A stretch of DNA of 13,731 bases, taken from DTLC01 sp964555645 (GTDB lineage: Bacteria > Verrucomicrobiota > Verrucomicrobiia > Limisphaerales > DTLC01). Within the stretch, counting starts at the first letter, position 1. Each line of letters starts with the position of its first letter. The stretch covers positions 1 through 13,731 of the forward strand of contig CAZKTA010000037.1 in the NCBI GenBank assembly GCA_964555645.1, read 5' to 3'. Below are positions 1 through 6,685 of this stretch, piece after piece. The notes beneath the pieces are model-generated. The model was not told the origin of the DNA and did not search any database. It saw nothing but the letters and a program-made list of their open reading frames with translations. The position numbers and the translations under genes were made by a program.

Positions 1-52
1 CGACACATTGCCGAGCTGAACGCTGCCTAATTTGCGATATTCTTTGCAGCGA

Positions 53-796
53 ATGACTGATAATATTCCGTGCCCCATAAACGAGCGATGGTTGTCCTCG
101 GTGTCCGCGTTTTTGTTGGGCGGTCTTGTTGTAGCACTAAGCTTCTCTGCATCTCGGTTCATAATGGATGCAACGGTTCTCGAAGTGCGCTTGCTTGCGG
201 CGCTTCTCGGGATTCTGGTTGCGGTGCCATTAGTAGCAGCGAATTTGGTTTTGCAGATGGCGATTCGCGCAGTTTGGCGTAGGAAACTGCAAAAGCGGTT
301 TCACCTTCCCCAAGGTTTAGTGTTGATCACACCTGCGGCGGCCTTTGCCGTGTGGCAGGTTGCCTCAGCAACTTGTGTTGCTACTTCAAAGGGGGGCTTT
401 GTTCGGTTTGTGAATCGTTCGGTACCGAGTTCGGTTCAGGAAATCAAGCATGGTGGATACGCTACCCCGTTCGGGGGAGTATGGGTAGTACGGTTTAAAA
501 TTGAACGAGACGACCTCTGCCAGCTCATTGCAGACCTGCAATTGTCGCGGTCGGAAGGAATAACACGAAACTGGTTATCATCGTTGTGTTCCAGTTTGGA
601 GATCACCTGTGACCTTTCGGAGGAAAATGAAGCTTTTGAAGCGACGCGAAATGGGTGGCGAAAGGTGGTGTTTCGCAGCAGTAATTCCTCTGTTGCGTTC
701 GTTGTAACGACGTTACTGACCGAGGTGCACATCCTCCAAAGCGCCACATCAATCATCGCAGATGAGACCAACCGATTTAAACGAGTGCGTTCTTGA
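53..796 (+). CDS. Hypothetical two-helix membrane protein
   Basis: Not recognised as a known family. From the ATG at 53 it encodes 247 aa; an in-frame TTG at 32 would add seven residues, and neither start has a clear ribosome binding site. Two hydrophobic segments (about residues 16-36 and 44-71) are joined by a short polar linker and followed by a basic stretch (RAVWRRKLQKR, 72-82). This suggests an inner-membrane hairpin with a cytoplasmic C-terminal domain of about 165 residues. That domain has mixed alpha/beta composition, including GGVWVVRFKIERDDL near 141-155, and no catalytic motif I can name. It is preferred over the long antisense frame because it has proper membrane segments and ordinary composition. 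It stands alone: about 700 bases without a gene separate it from proA. That it is a real gene is likely; its function is unknown. Confidence 0.6.
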   Translation: MTDNIPCPINERWLSSVSAFLLGGLVVALSFSASRFIMDATVLEVRLLAALLGILVAVPLVAANLVLQMAIRAVWRRKLQKRFHLPQGLVLITPAAAFAVWQVASATCVATSKGGFVRFVNRSVPSSVQEIKHGGYATPFGGVWVVRFKIERDDLCQLIADLQLSRSEGITRNWLSSLCSSLEITCDLSEENEAFEATRNGWRKVVFRSSNSSVAFVVTTLLTEVHILQSATSIIADETNRFKRVRS

Positions 797-1497
797 GACT
801 TCCACCATTCATCTTGTAGCTTACAGAACATCCCAATGATCGTTTTGGCCGGGTTTTGTCCAACGCGCTCAAGTTCCGAAGACCATATTCTGATCAAAAC
901 TGTCCCACCCGTGTGAACCGATCTTGATCGTGCCCACAGGTTGCTCTCATTTGCCACTACCAACTGGCCAGCACTACAGCGCGGAAGCCGCATAGTTCAT
1001 TCGCTCGGCTAACCTAGCAAAATAGTGGTGTTGCGGTAGCGACTTGGCTGCCGCTGGTCCGGGTCGTGTTTACAACGCGGCAATCCCGTTCGATACCGCC
1101 TGCTCTTGACCATCCGGCAGTTAATGCAGTCACGAGTCATCCCCATGCGTGCTTGGTCGTAGCATGCCAATGGATTGATTCGGCAGGTGCACACTTGCCA
1201 GAGCGTGGCACTGCACCGGCTGCGGCTCTGCGGCCTTGTGCCAGTTCGCCAGGCACGCATTCAACTACGTTGCGCCACCGGCCTTAAGGCTGACCAGTTC
1301 AGTTGACTGTTGTTGCTGTGGCGCCAAGTGCTGGGATTTCTCGGCAGAATCGTGTGCGGTAGCACAAGCAGGTGTTGAACTCAAAACAACGGCGGCTGTC
1401 TATTTCGCCTTTTAAGTTGCTTGCAACACCTCATAGGTGACGCTCGACCGGAAAAAACGAACTTTAAAGCTGGCTTGTTTTGTTTATTTTTCTAGGC
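797..1497. other. Long intergenic region, no supported gene
   Basis: About 700 bases lie between the membrane protein and proA. Short open frames occur on both strands, but their translations look like shadows rich in Arg, Cys, His and Ser, with no recognisable domain. Several dyads are visible: an 18-base imperfect palindrome at 1182-1199 (arms GGCAGGTG and CACTTGCC), arms TGGCAC/GTGCCA at 1206-1211 and 1238-1243 around a GC-rich stretch, and GTTGC/GCAAC at 1416-1427. The stretch around 895-915 (AAACTGTCCCACC) faintly recalls an insertion-sequence terminus, but no transposase or second end is present. I saw no tRNA T-loop or convincing riboswitch. Confidence 0.4.
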
Positions 1498-2787
1498 GTG
1501 AGTCTGATTGAACAAATGACGCAGCTTGCGCAGCAAGCCAAAACAGCCGCGCGCGCGCTTGCCAGGCTAACCACGCAGCAGAAGAACGTTTGTTTACTTG
1601 CGATGGCGGATGCGCTGGAGCGGAATGCTGAGGCTATAAAACAGGCCAACGCAATTGACATGGACACAGCGGCCCGGTGTGGGTTGTCAGCGGCCATGCT
1701 TGATCGACTAAAACTGGATGAAAAACGCATCGCTGCCATGGCAAAAGCGATCCGTGACGTAGCGGCTTTGCCGGATCCGGTTGGCCGTGTGTTAGACGAA
1801 CGTGTGCGGCCAAACGGCTTGAGACTGCAAAAGGTCAGTGTGCCAATTGGTGTGATAGTTATTATTTATGAAGCGCGTCCGAATGTGACGGCTGATGCGG
1901 CCAGTCTGTGTTTTAAGTCGGGTAACGCCACGATTCTGCGCGGGGGCAGCGAGGCGCTTAATTCGAACACGCTCATCGCTCAAACGATGGTTGACGCAGG
2001 CCGCGCAGCTTTAGGCGAGCAGTTCCCGATGCATGCAATTCAGGTCGTGCCAACCACGGACCGCGACGCGATTCCTGCGTTGTTGTCACTTACCCACTAT
2101 ATTGATCTATGCATTCCTCGGGGTGGCGAAGGCTTGATTCGCGCAGTTGCAGAATGCTCGAAAGTGCCGGTTATAAAGCACTACAAAGGTGTTTGCCACG
2201 TTTATGTTGACGGTGAAGCAGACCTTTCAATGGCCGAGCAAATTGTCTTCAACGCCAAGTGCCAACGACCGGGAGTGTGCAACGCAATGGAAACACTCCT
2301 GGTGGATCGGAAGATCGCCGATCGGTTTCTGCCCAAAGTCGAAGAGCGGCTTGCCGAGAAGAACGTGCAATTGCGTGTAGATGCCGAGGCTGAGGCGATC
2401 TTGAAGTCTAAGGCTCAAAATTTGAAATCTGAGATTCGGCGTGTGACCGAGCAAGATTTCTTTACAGAGTACAACGATTACATCCTAAACGTGCGTGTGG
2501 TTGGCGGTGTGCAGCAGGCAATCGAGCACATCAACCATTACGGCTCCGCGCACTCGGACGCCATCGTCACGCAAAACGAGGTCACGGCAAGACGGTTCTT
2601 GGCCGAGGTTGACTCTGCTGCGGTTTACTGGAACGCAAGTACGCGCTTGACCGACGGAGGGGAGTTCGGCATGGGGGCAGAGATCGGCATTAGCACCGAC
2701 AAGATCGGCGCGCGCGGCCCGATGGGGCTTGAAGAGCTTACCAGTTACAAATGGCTTGGGTTAGGTCACGGGCAAATCCGGACCTGA
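1498..2787 (+). CDS. proA: Gamma-glutamyl phosphate reductase (ProA)
   Basis: Catalyses NADPH-dependent reduction of L-glutamyl 5-phosphate to glutamate 5-semialdehyde, the second step of proline synthesis, in the cytosol. The protein is 429 aa from the GTG at 1498, close to the roughly 417 aa of E. coli ProA. An upstream TTG (1480) and a downstream ATG (1516) are alternatives; homologs usually begin close to the EQM/TQLA helix, so 1498 or 1516 is likelier than 1480. Family marks include VIVIIYEARPNVTADAASLCFKSGN (in the N-terminal third), the catalytic Cys261 in RPGVCNAMETLLV, INHYGSAHSDAI, and the canonical end MGLEELTSYKWLGLGHGQIR. An extra Cys255 sits where Thr is usual (NAKCQRPGVC). The variable segment near residues 299-315 (LKSKAQNLKSEIR) is longer than in E. 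coli and resembles repeat-derived sequence. No proB (glutamate 5-kinase) lies in the window. Confidence 0.95.
   Translation: MSLIEQMTQLAQQAKTAARALARLTTQQKNVCLLAMADALERNAEAIKQANAIDMDTAARCGLSAAMLDRLKLDEKRIAAMAKAIRDVAALPDPVGRVLDERVRPNGLRLQKVSVPIGVIVIIYEARPNVTADAASLCFKSGNATILRGGSEALNSNTLIAQTMVDAGRAALGEQFPMHAIQVVPTTDRDAIPALLSLTHYIDLCIPRGGEGLIRAVAECSKVPVIKHYKGVCHVYVDGEADLSMAEQIVFNAKCQRPGVCNAMETLLVDRKIADRFLPKVEERLAEKNVQLRVDAEAEAILKSKAQNLKSEIRRVTEQDFFTEYNDYILNVRVVGGVQQAIEHINHYGSAHSDAIVTQNEVTARRFLAEVDSAAVYWNASTRLTDGGEFGMGAEIGISTDKIGARGPMGLEELTSYKWLGLGHGQIRT
2401..2440 (+). repeat. Possible repeat-derived insert inside proA
   Basis: This part of proA encodes LKSKAQNLKSEIRR. It is AT-richer than its surroundings and built from near-repeats of AAATTTGAAATCT/GAGATT type. 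It sits in the loop between the central domain and the FFTEYNDYILNV segment, where ProA proteins vary in length, and is about eight residues longer than in E. coli ProA. Low-complexity repeats of this style are common between genes in related bacteria as I recall; origin from one is inference. Confidence 0.3.
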
Positions 2788-2805
2788 GCCGAGCCCAATC
2801 ACGTT

Positions 2806-2824
2806 GCCCGGCCACATTCCGGGT
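2806..2824 (+). terminator. Weak hairpin between convergent genes
   Basis: Arms GCCCGG and CCGGGT (one G-T pair) flank a seven-base loop, 19 bases after the proA stop and 22 bases before the end of the opposing gene. There is no T-run, so it would be at best a poor or factor-dependent terminator. Confidence 0.2.
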
Positions 2825-2845
2825 TGGCAGTCTTGCAGTTAGCGG

Positions 2846-3109
2846 TTAGTTTTTGGCAACTTCCTTCGACAGTTCGAGCCGATAACTGTTGTCGGTCTTT
2901 TTGACGTTAACGGTGTATCCGTTTTTGCTCGCCCATTCTTTAAGCAGAGCAACGCGTGTTTCGCTGGGGGTTGATACCTCTGTTTTACCTTCTGCCACCA
3001 TCTTGGTTACAGCGGCGAGCCATTTTTGGTCGGCCTCGTTCGGTTCGTTTGCCATCAAGACCGACACTGCGAACAACGAGCTTAGTATTAGTGCGGCGAT
3101 TTTGTTCAT
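2846..3109 (-). CDS. Small exported protein of unknown function
   Basis: Encodes 87 aa from the ATG at 3109. The open frame extends further upstream, but this start is fixed by a strong AAAGGAGG element eight bases before it and by a signal peptide that begins there: a positive N-terminus (MNK), a hydrophobic core (residues 4-19), and a probable signal peptidase I site after Ala20 (VLMA|NEP). The mature part is about 67 residues, charged and Lys/Glu-rich, with two predicted helices (ADQKWLAAVTKMVAEGK and SETRVALLKEWASKNG) followed by two probable beta strands (YTVNVKKT, YRLELSKE). It has no cysteine or catalytic motif. It probably acts in the periplasm as a small soluble protein; its role is unknown. 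It is convergent with proA and divergent from the ATP-grasp-like gene, so it is its own transcription unit. Confidence 0.75.
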   Translation of the reverse strand: MNKIAALILSSLFAVSVLMANEPNEADQKWLAAVTKMVAEGKTEVSTPSETRVALLKEWASKNGYTVNVKKTDNSYRLELSKEVAKN

Positions 3110-3117
3110 CGCTAATT

Positions 3118-3125
3118 CCTCCTTT
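3118..3125 (-). promoter_or_regulatory. Strong Shine-Dalgarno deciding the start of the 87-aa gene
   Basis: Read on the minus strand this is AAAGGAGG, eight bases before the ATG at 3109. It is the best ribosome binding site in the window and rules out the longer in-frame start near 3352. Confidence 0.8.
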
Positions 3126-3256
3126 CTTTTTAAGAGGCCGCGATAGTGCAGCCACGTCTCTTTTGGGCTGGCAGTTTCCGTGCCATACTTTATGGCCGGA
3201 TTGAAAGTGCGGTTTACAGCGAGTCCGTCAACACGAACACCGCAAGCCCCAGACAG

Positions 3257-3285
3257 GTTTGCGCGAGCGCGCAAACGAGCTTTTT
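3257..3285 (+). promoter_or_regulatory. GC-rich palindrome plus T-run upstream of the ATP-grasp-like gene
   Basis: GTTTGCGC (3257-3264) and GCGCAAAC (3269-3276) are perfect inverted arms around a four-base GAGC loop. Four bases later comes TTTTT (3281-3285), and a second TTTTT follows at 3291-3295. It lies between divergently transcribed genes and ends just upstream of the GTG at 3300. It could be a terminator-like attenuator in the leader of the downstream gene, or an operator for a dimeric regulator. The T-run orientation favours the plus strand; no regulator gene is adjacent. Confidence 0.45.
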
Positions 3286-3299
3286 GAACCTTTTTCCAG

Positions 3300-4745
3300 G
3301 TGCATTTCCGTAAAACTGTACAAAAGTTGAGCACGGGTCTGGCCACAGGCACGCTGTTGCTGAAATTTAGGACTCAGCCTACCATCAGACACGTGTGTTT
3401 TGACGGTGTAAAAGCGAATGGGCCGGTTGCACCTGCCGAGATTGCGCGTTTCGTCAGGCAACAACTGCCTACGGAAGGGTTGTTTGCCGGGTTGAGCTGG
3501 CGTATAGCACCTGAGCCATTTGCGTTGGGCGAAGCCCAAGCAGAAGAACTCGAAACTTTGGGCCGCATTCTGTTGCGGTTTTACCAAGCTGCAAACCTGC
3601 TTTACCGGCACAGTATCGAAGGTAAACAACCCGGTTGGGTGGCCGCGTTGCTGGATCAGGGCAAACCAGCCGACCTGATTGCATTACAACAAAATCCAGC
3701 GTTTAAGAATGCCGTGCCACGAGTGATTCGGCCGGACATTTTGCTTACCGAGCATGGCTTACGGGTAAGCGAGCTTGACAGTGTGCCGGGCGGCATTGGG
3801 TTAACGAGCTGGTTGAATCAAACCTATGCAGCAGTCGGCCATGAAACATGGAAAACTAGGATTATCGGGGGTCCAACCGGCATGCTCGATGGGTTTGCCG
3901 GCATTTTCGGTGATGCGCAGCGTGTACATATTGTTGTATCCGAAGAAGCGGCAACATACCGGCCCGAAATGGAATGGTTGGCGGCGCAGCTTGGTCCACG
4001 ATTTGCAGTACGTGATGCAGGGTACACTGCGTTTGCCGAAGGTGATGCGGTGTACCGGTTCTTCGAGTTATTTGACCTTGCTAATGTGCCAACTGCAAAA
4101 GCGATCTTCAATCTTGCTGCAGCCGGGCGGATTTCGTTAACCCCACCACCAAAACCTGCGCTTGAAGAAAAACTTTTGTTTGCGCTTTTCTGGAACCGGA
4201 ACCTACGCGAGTTCTGGTTTCGCGAGCTTGGAGCAGGATTTTTTCAACGGTTGCAGCAACTTTTGCCGTACACGTGGGTAGTTGACCCGACACCATTACC
4301 GCCGCACGCTGCTATACCTCAGTTGGACATAACAGATTGGCAGCAATTGAAAACCTTTTCACAGAACCAACGCCAATTTGTGCTGAAGGTGTCCGGGTTT
4401 TCGCCAATGGCGTGGGGTGCACGCGGTGTACACCTTGGCAGCGATATGTCACAAGCCGAATGGTCGGCTGCGATTGACACTGCATTGCAAAGCTTCGGGC
4501 GCAACCCATATATTTTGCAGCAGTTTCATAAGCCGAAGCGAGTCCGGATTGAGTGGTTCGACTTTGATTGCGGCACGCTGGCCAAAATGGATGGCCGGGT
4601 CAGATTGTGCCCGTTTTATTTCGTAACTGGCGAGGGCGACGCCGCCCGTGCGCGGCTCGGGGGTGTGCTTGCAACGATTTGCCCGGCTGATAAAAAGATT
4701 ATTCATGGCATGAAAGACGCCGTGTTTGTACCCTGCGTAAAATGA
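3300..4745 (+). CDS. Predicted circularly permuted ATP-grasp-like protein
   Basis: A 481-aa protein from a GTG start without a clear ribosome binding site; the true start could be internal, for example the GTG at 3393. The layout resembles the glutathionylspermidine-synthase type of ATP-grasp ligase: RPDILLTEHGLRVSELDSVPGG (about 144-165) matches the pattern R-x-D followed by an acidic ELN/ELD metal-site strand, a Rossmann-like segment RVHIVVSEEA (208-217) follows, then a helical EKLLFALFW (290-298), a candidate ATP-binding lysine in FVLKVSGFSPMAWGARGVHLG (360-380), and a hinge-like YILQQF (404-409). ATP-grasp enzymes join a carboxylate to an amine or thiol using ATP; the substrates here cannot be told. 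The stop overlaps the marC-like start by four bases, so the two are translated together. The fold is a reasoned guess; the existence of the gene is secure. Confidence 0.55.
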   Translation: MHFRKTVQKLSTGLATGTLLLKFRTQPTIRHVCFDGVKANGPVAPAEIARFVRQQLPTEGLFAGLSWRIAPEPFALGEAQAEELETLGRILLRFYQAANLLYRHSIEGKQPGWVAALLDQGKPADLIALQQNPAFKNAVPRVIRPDILLTEHGLRVSELDSVPGGIGLTSWLNQTYAAVGHETWKTRIIGGPTGMLDGFAGIFGDAQRVHIVVSEEAATYRPEMEWLAAQLGPRFAVRDAGYTAFAEGDAVYRFFELFDLANVPTAKAIFNLAAAGRISLTPPPKPALEEKLLFALFWNRNLREFWFRELGAGFFQRLQQLLPYTWVVDPTPLPPHAAIPQLDITDWQQLKTFSQNQRQFVLKVSGFSPMAWGARGVHLGSDMSQAEWSAAIDTALQSFGRNPYILQQFHKPKRVRIEWFDFDCGTLAKMDGRVRLCPFYFVTGEGDAARARLGGVLATICPADKKIIHGMKDAVFVPCVK

Positions 4746-5374
4746 GCTTGGTCGAATACACGCTGTTGGCTTTGACGTCGTTGTTTGTGATTGTGGACCC
4801 GATCGGTGCTGTGCCGGCATTTTTGGCAATGACACCCGAAGATACAGCCGACGCGCGCACGCGCATGGCGCGGCTTGCATGCGGAGTGACAGCAGGCGTT
4901 TTGCTCGCGTTTGCGCTGGCCGGCAAATGGCTGTTTCAGGTGTTCGGAATTACACTGCCCGCCTTTCAAATAGCAGCCAGTATTGTGCTGTTGTTGGTTG
5001 CGCTTGACATGTTGCGCGCGCAACGCTCGCGCGTGTATGAAACAAACGAAGAAACAAACGCCGCGCGCCAAAAGGAAGGCGTCGCCATCACACCTTTGGC
5101 AATTCCGATGTTGGCCGGGCCGGGCGCAATCTCAACTGTAATTGTGCTTCAAAGCAGGGCGGAAAACTTTGCGCAGCTTGTTGCGCTTGCTGTATGTATT
5201 GTGGCCGTTGCAATTGCAACATACGTCATTCTGCGTGTTGCAGCGCGTGGCGCGCAGTGGTTGACGCCAATCGCAATCCGAATTACCAGCCGTATAATGG
5301 GGCTGTTGCTTGCGGCACTGGCAATTCAATTCATGCTAAACGCGCTGCTCGAGGTGAGGAAAACCTTGCTCTAG
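4742..5374 (+). CDS. MarC-family integral membrane protein
   Basis: A 210-aa protein with about six transmembrane segments (roughly 6-29, 43-66, 72-91, 116-137, 144-166, 184-204), the usual size and topology of the MarC (UPF0056) family. Family marks are VDPIGAVPAFLAMTP near the N-terminus and PLAIPMLAGPGAISTVIV in the middle (118-135), which form the two re-entrant-type Gly/Pro motifs. The biochemical role of the family is unsettled; despite its name, E. coli MarC was not confirmed to give multiple antibiotic resistance. The ATG overlaps the stop of the ATP-grasp-like gene (ATGA) and lacks its own ribosome binding site, so translation is probably coupled. A charged cytoplasmic loop (RAQRSRVYETNEETNAARQK, 92-111) separates the halves. 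Transcription ends toward the convergent M24 peptidase gene. Confidence 0.88.
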   Translation: MSLVEYTLLALTSLFVIVDPIGAVPAFLAMTPEDTADARTRMARLACGVTAGVLLAFALAGKWLFQVFGITLPAFQIAASIVLLLVALDMLRAQRSRVYETNEETNAARQKEGVAITPLAIPMLAGPGAISTVIVLQSRAENFAQLVALAVCIVAVAIATYVILRVAARGAQWLTPIAIRITSRIMGLLLAALAIQFMLNALLEVRKTLL

Positions 5375-5407
5375 GCAGAACTGAAGTCAGTCCCGAGTCC
5401 GCCGCCC

Positions 5408-5439
5408 CGTGTGTTGTTTCCGGGCATGTTAAACACACG
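5408..5439. terminator. Hairpin between convergent marC-like and M24 peptidase genes
   Basis: CGTGTGTT (5408-5415) and AACACACG (5432-5439) are perfect eight-base inverted arms around a 16-base loop, between two convergent stop codons. A ten-base palindrome CACGCGCGTG (5436-5445) overlaps the right arm. Neither side carries a T-run, so intrinsic termination is doubtful, though the position suits a bidirectional terminator. Confidence 0.3.
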
Positions 5440-5450
5440 CGCGTGCGCTT

Positions 5451-6581
5451 CTAAACTTCCAGCACTTTTTCGAACCGCGTCAGATTGCGCGGTCCGTTAC
5501 GGGTGATCAGCACAACGTCTTCTAACCTGACACCACCAATGTCCAGATAATACAGCCCCGGCTCGACGGTCACGACCTGGCCGGGCTTGAATCGTTCGGT
5601 CGAGTAAGCGTTGATTCGCGGCGGTTCGTGCACTTCAAGCCCCAAGCCGTGGCCGGTGCCGTGGAAAAACCCTTGCATATGCCCATTGCGCCTGAGCGTC
5701 TTGTAGCCTTGCTGTTCGAAAAATTCTTGCACGGCCTTGTGCACTTCGCATGTGCGGATGCCGGGGCGCATCTTGCCAAAAGCAATCTGCTGCGCACGCC
5801 GAACGGTGTCGTAGAGTTTCCTGACGGCCTCTGAAGCGCGCCCTTTCACAACTGTACGGGTTATGTCACCGTAATAGCCTGTTTTTTGCGAACGCGGGAA
5901 AACGTCAATGATGATCGGCTCGTTTGCGCGCATCACGCCGTAGCCAGGCTCGTGCGGATTACAGGCTTGTTTGCCGCAGGCAACTATTGTGCGGCACGCC
6001 TGTCCGTTGGCCTGGGCAATCGCGGACTCGATCACGCCGCGTAGCCGTTCGGCTGTTAGCGGGATCGCGTTGTAATAAAGTTTATTGTTCCGCCCAATCT
6101 TGGCGCGTTTCAACACTTGAATAGCTTCGGCCAACCCAACCTCGGCCATCACAAGAGCAGCGGTGATCTTTTTGACTTCGTCGGGCGATTTCAACTCGCG
6201 CTCGGGGAAGAACTGGCCGCGTTTCGGTTGCACTCTGATGCCGAGTTTGCGCAGTTCGGCCGCCAGACCACAGGGAAAACTGCTGGGAACAACAGCGCTC
6301 TTAACGTGTCGTTCTCGCAACACGTGCGCGATTACATGGGCGATGCCTGGGTTTTTAACGCCGCGTTCTCTGAGTTGCTGCTGGTAGCGGCTTAACCGCA
6401 GCGCTGTACAATGGGGGATTTCGATACGGGCACGGTCAAGCTCAAGGTCGGTTACAACAACGTATTGCCGGCGGTTTATTCGCAGATATACGAACGGGTC
6501 AGGCGCAAACATGCCCACAGCGTAAAGCATGTCGGCGTCGCGTTCGGTGTCAGCCACAATCAACAGCGTCTTGGATTTCAT
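5451..6581 (-). CDS. M24-family metallopeptidase (Xaa-Pro aminopeptidase/dipeptidase type)
   Basis: A 376-aa cytosolic enzyme of the pita-bread fold, expected to cleave Xaa-Pro bonds with two divalent metals. The N-terminal creatinase-like domain spans about 1-130; the catalytic domain begins near KSPDEVKKITAA (131-142). All five metal ligands are present: Asp226 (IIIDVFP), Asp239 (YGDITRT), His311 (HGTGHGLGLEVHEPP), Glu340 (VTVEPGLY) and Glu354 (GVRLEDVV). His318 in the VHE motif is the conserved second histidine. Length and motif order suit prolidase or aminopeptidase P rather than methionine aminopeptidase, which lacks the N-terminal domain; the exact substrate class is not decidable. There is no signal peptide. 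The start has an A-rich upstream region but a poor Shine-Dalgarno. It lies 104 bases downstream of the SppA gene on the same strand and may share its transcript. Confidence 0.9.
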   Translation of the reverse strand: MKSKTLLIVADTERDADMLYAVGMFAPDPFVYLRINRRQYVVVTDLELDRARIEIPHCTALRLSRYQQQLRERGVKNPGIAHVIAHVLRERHVKSAVVPSSFPCGLAAELRKLGIRVQPKRGQFFPERELKSPDEVKKITAALVMAEVGLAEAIQVLKRAKIGRNNKLYYNAIPLTAERLRGVIESAIAQANGQACRTIVACGKQACNPHEPGYGVMRANEPIIIDVFPRSQKTGYYGDITRTVVKGRASEAVRKLYDTVRRAQQIAFGKMRPGIRTCEVHKAVQEFFEQQGYKTLRRNGHMQGFFHGTGHGLGLEVHEPPRINAYSTERFKPGQVVTVEPGLYYLDIGGVRLEDVVLITRNGPRNLTRFEKVLEV

Positions 6582-6645
6582 TTTTTGGTTTTTTGGCTGT
6601 GGCCAAGGTTAAAGCACAAATTATCTTGCCTTAGTTAGTGTCAAA

Positions 6646-6661
6646 CTGTGTTTGCGCACAG
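6646..6661 (-). terminator. Short hairpin between sppA and the M24 peptidase gene
   Basis: On the minus strand CTGTG and CACAG pair around a six-base loop and are followed by TTTG, 25 bases after the sppA stop. The stem is short and the T-run is poor. It could be a weak terminator or processing site, and does not rule out readthrough into the downstream peptidase gene. Confidence 0.2.
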
Positions 6662-6685
6662 CTAATTTTCTACAGCTTCAATGTG

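Noticed and set aside
895..920. Possible insertion-sequence end (AAACTGTCCCACC)
   Set aside because: Only a faint resemblance from memory; no partner end, target duplication or transposase is present.
436..993. A 185-codon open frame on the minus strand
   Set aside because: It is antisense to the more credible membrane protein at 53-796, has Arg/Ser/Thr-rich composition, and shows no domain or ribosome binding site.
1093..1105. GTTCGATACC resembling a tRNA T-loop
   Set aside because: The flanking bases do not form a T-stem, and no acceptor or anticodon arm can be folded around it.
1009..1260. Minus-strand frame with a CINC motif that might be a small metal-binding protein
   Set aside because: The rest is Arg-rich with no hydrophobic core or repeat of the motif, and there is no start signal.
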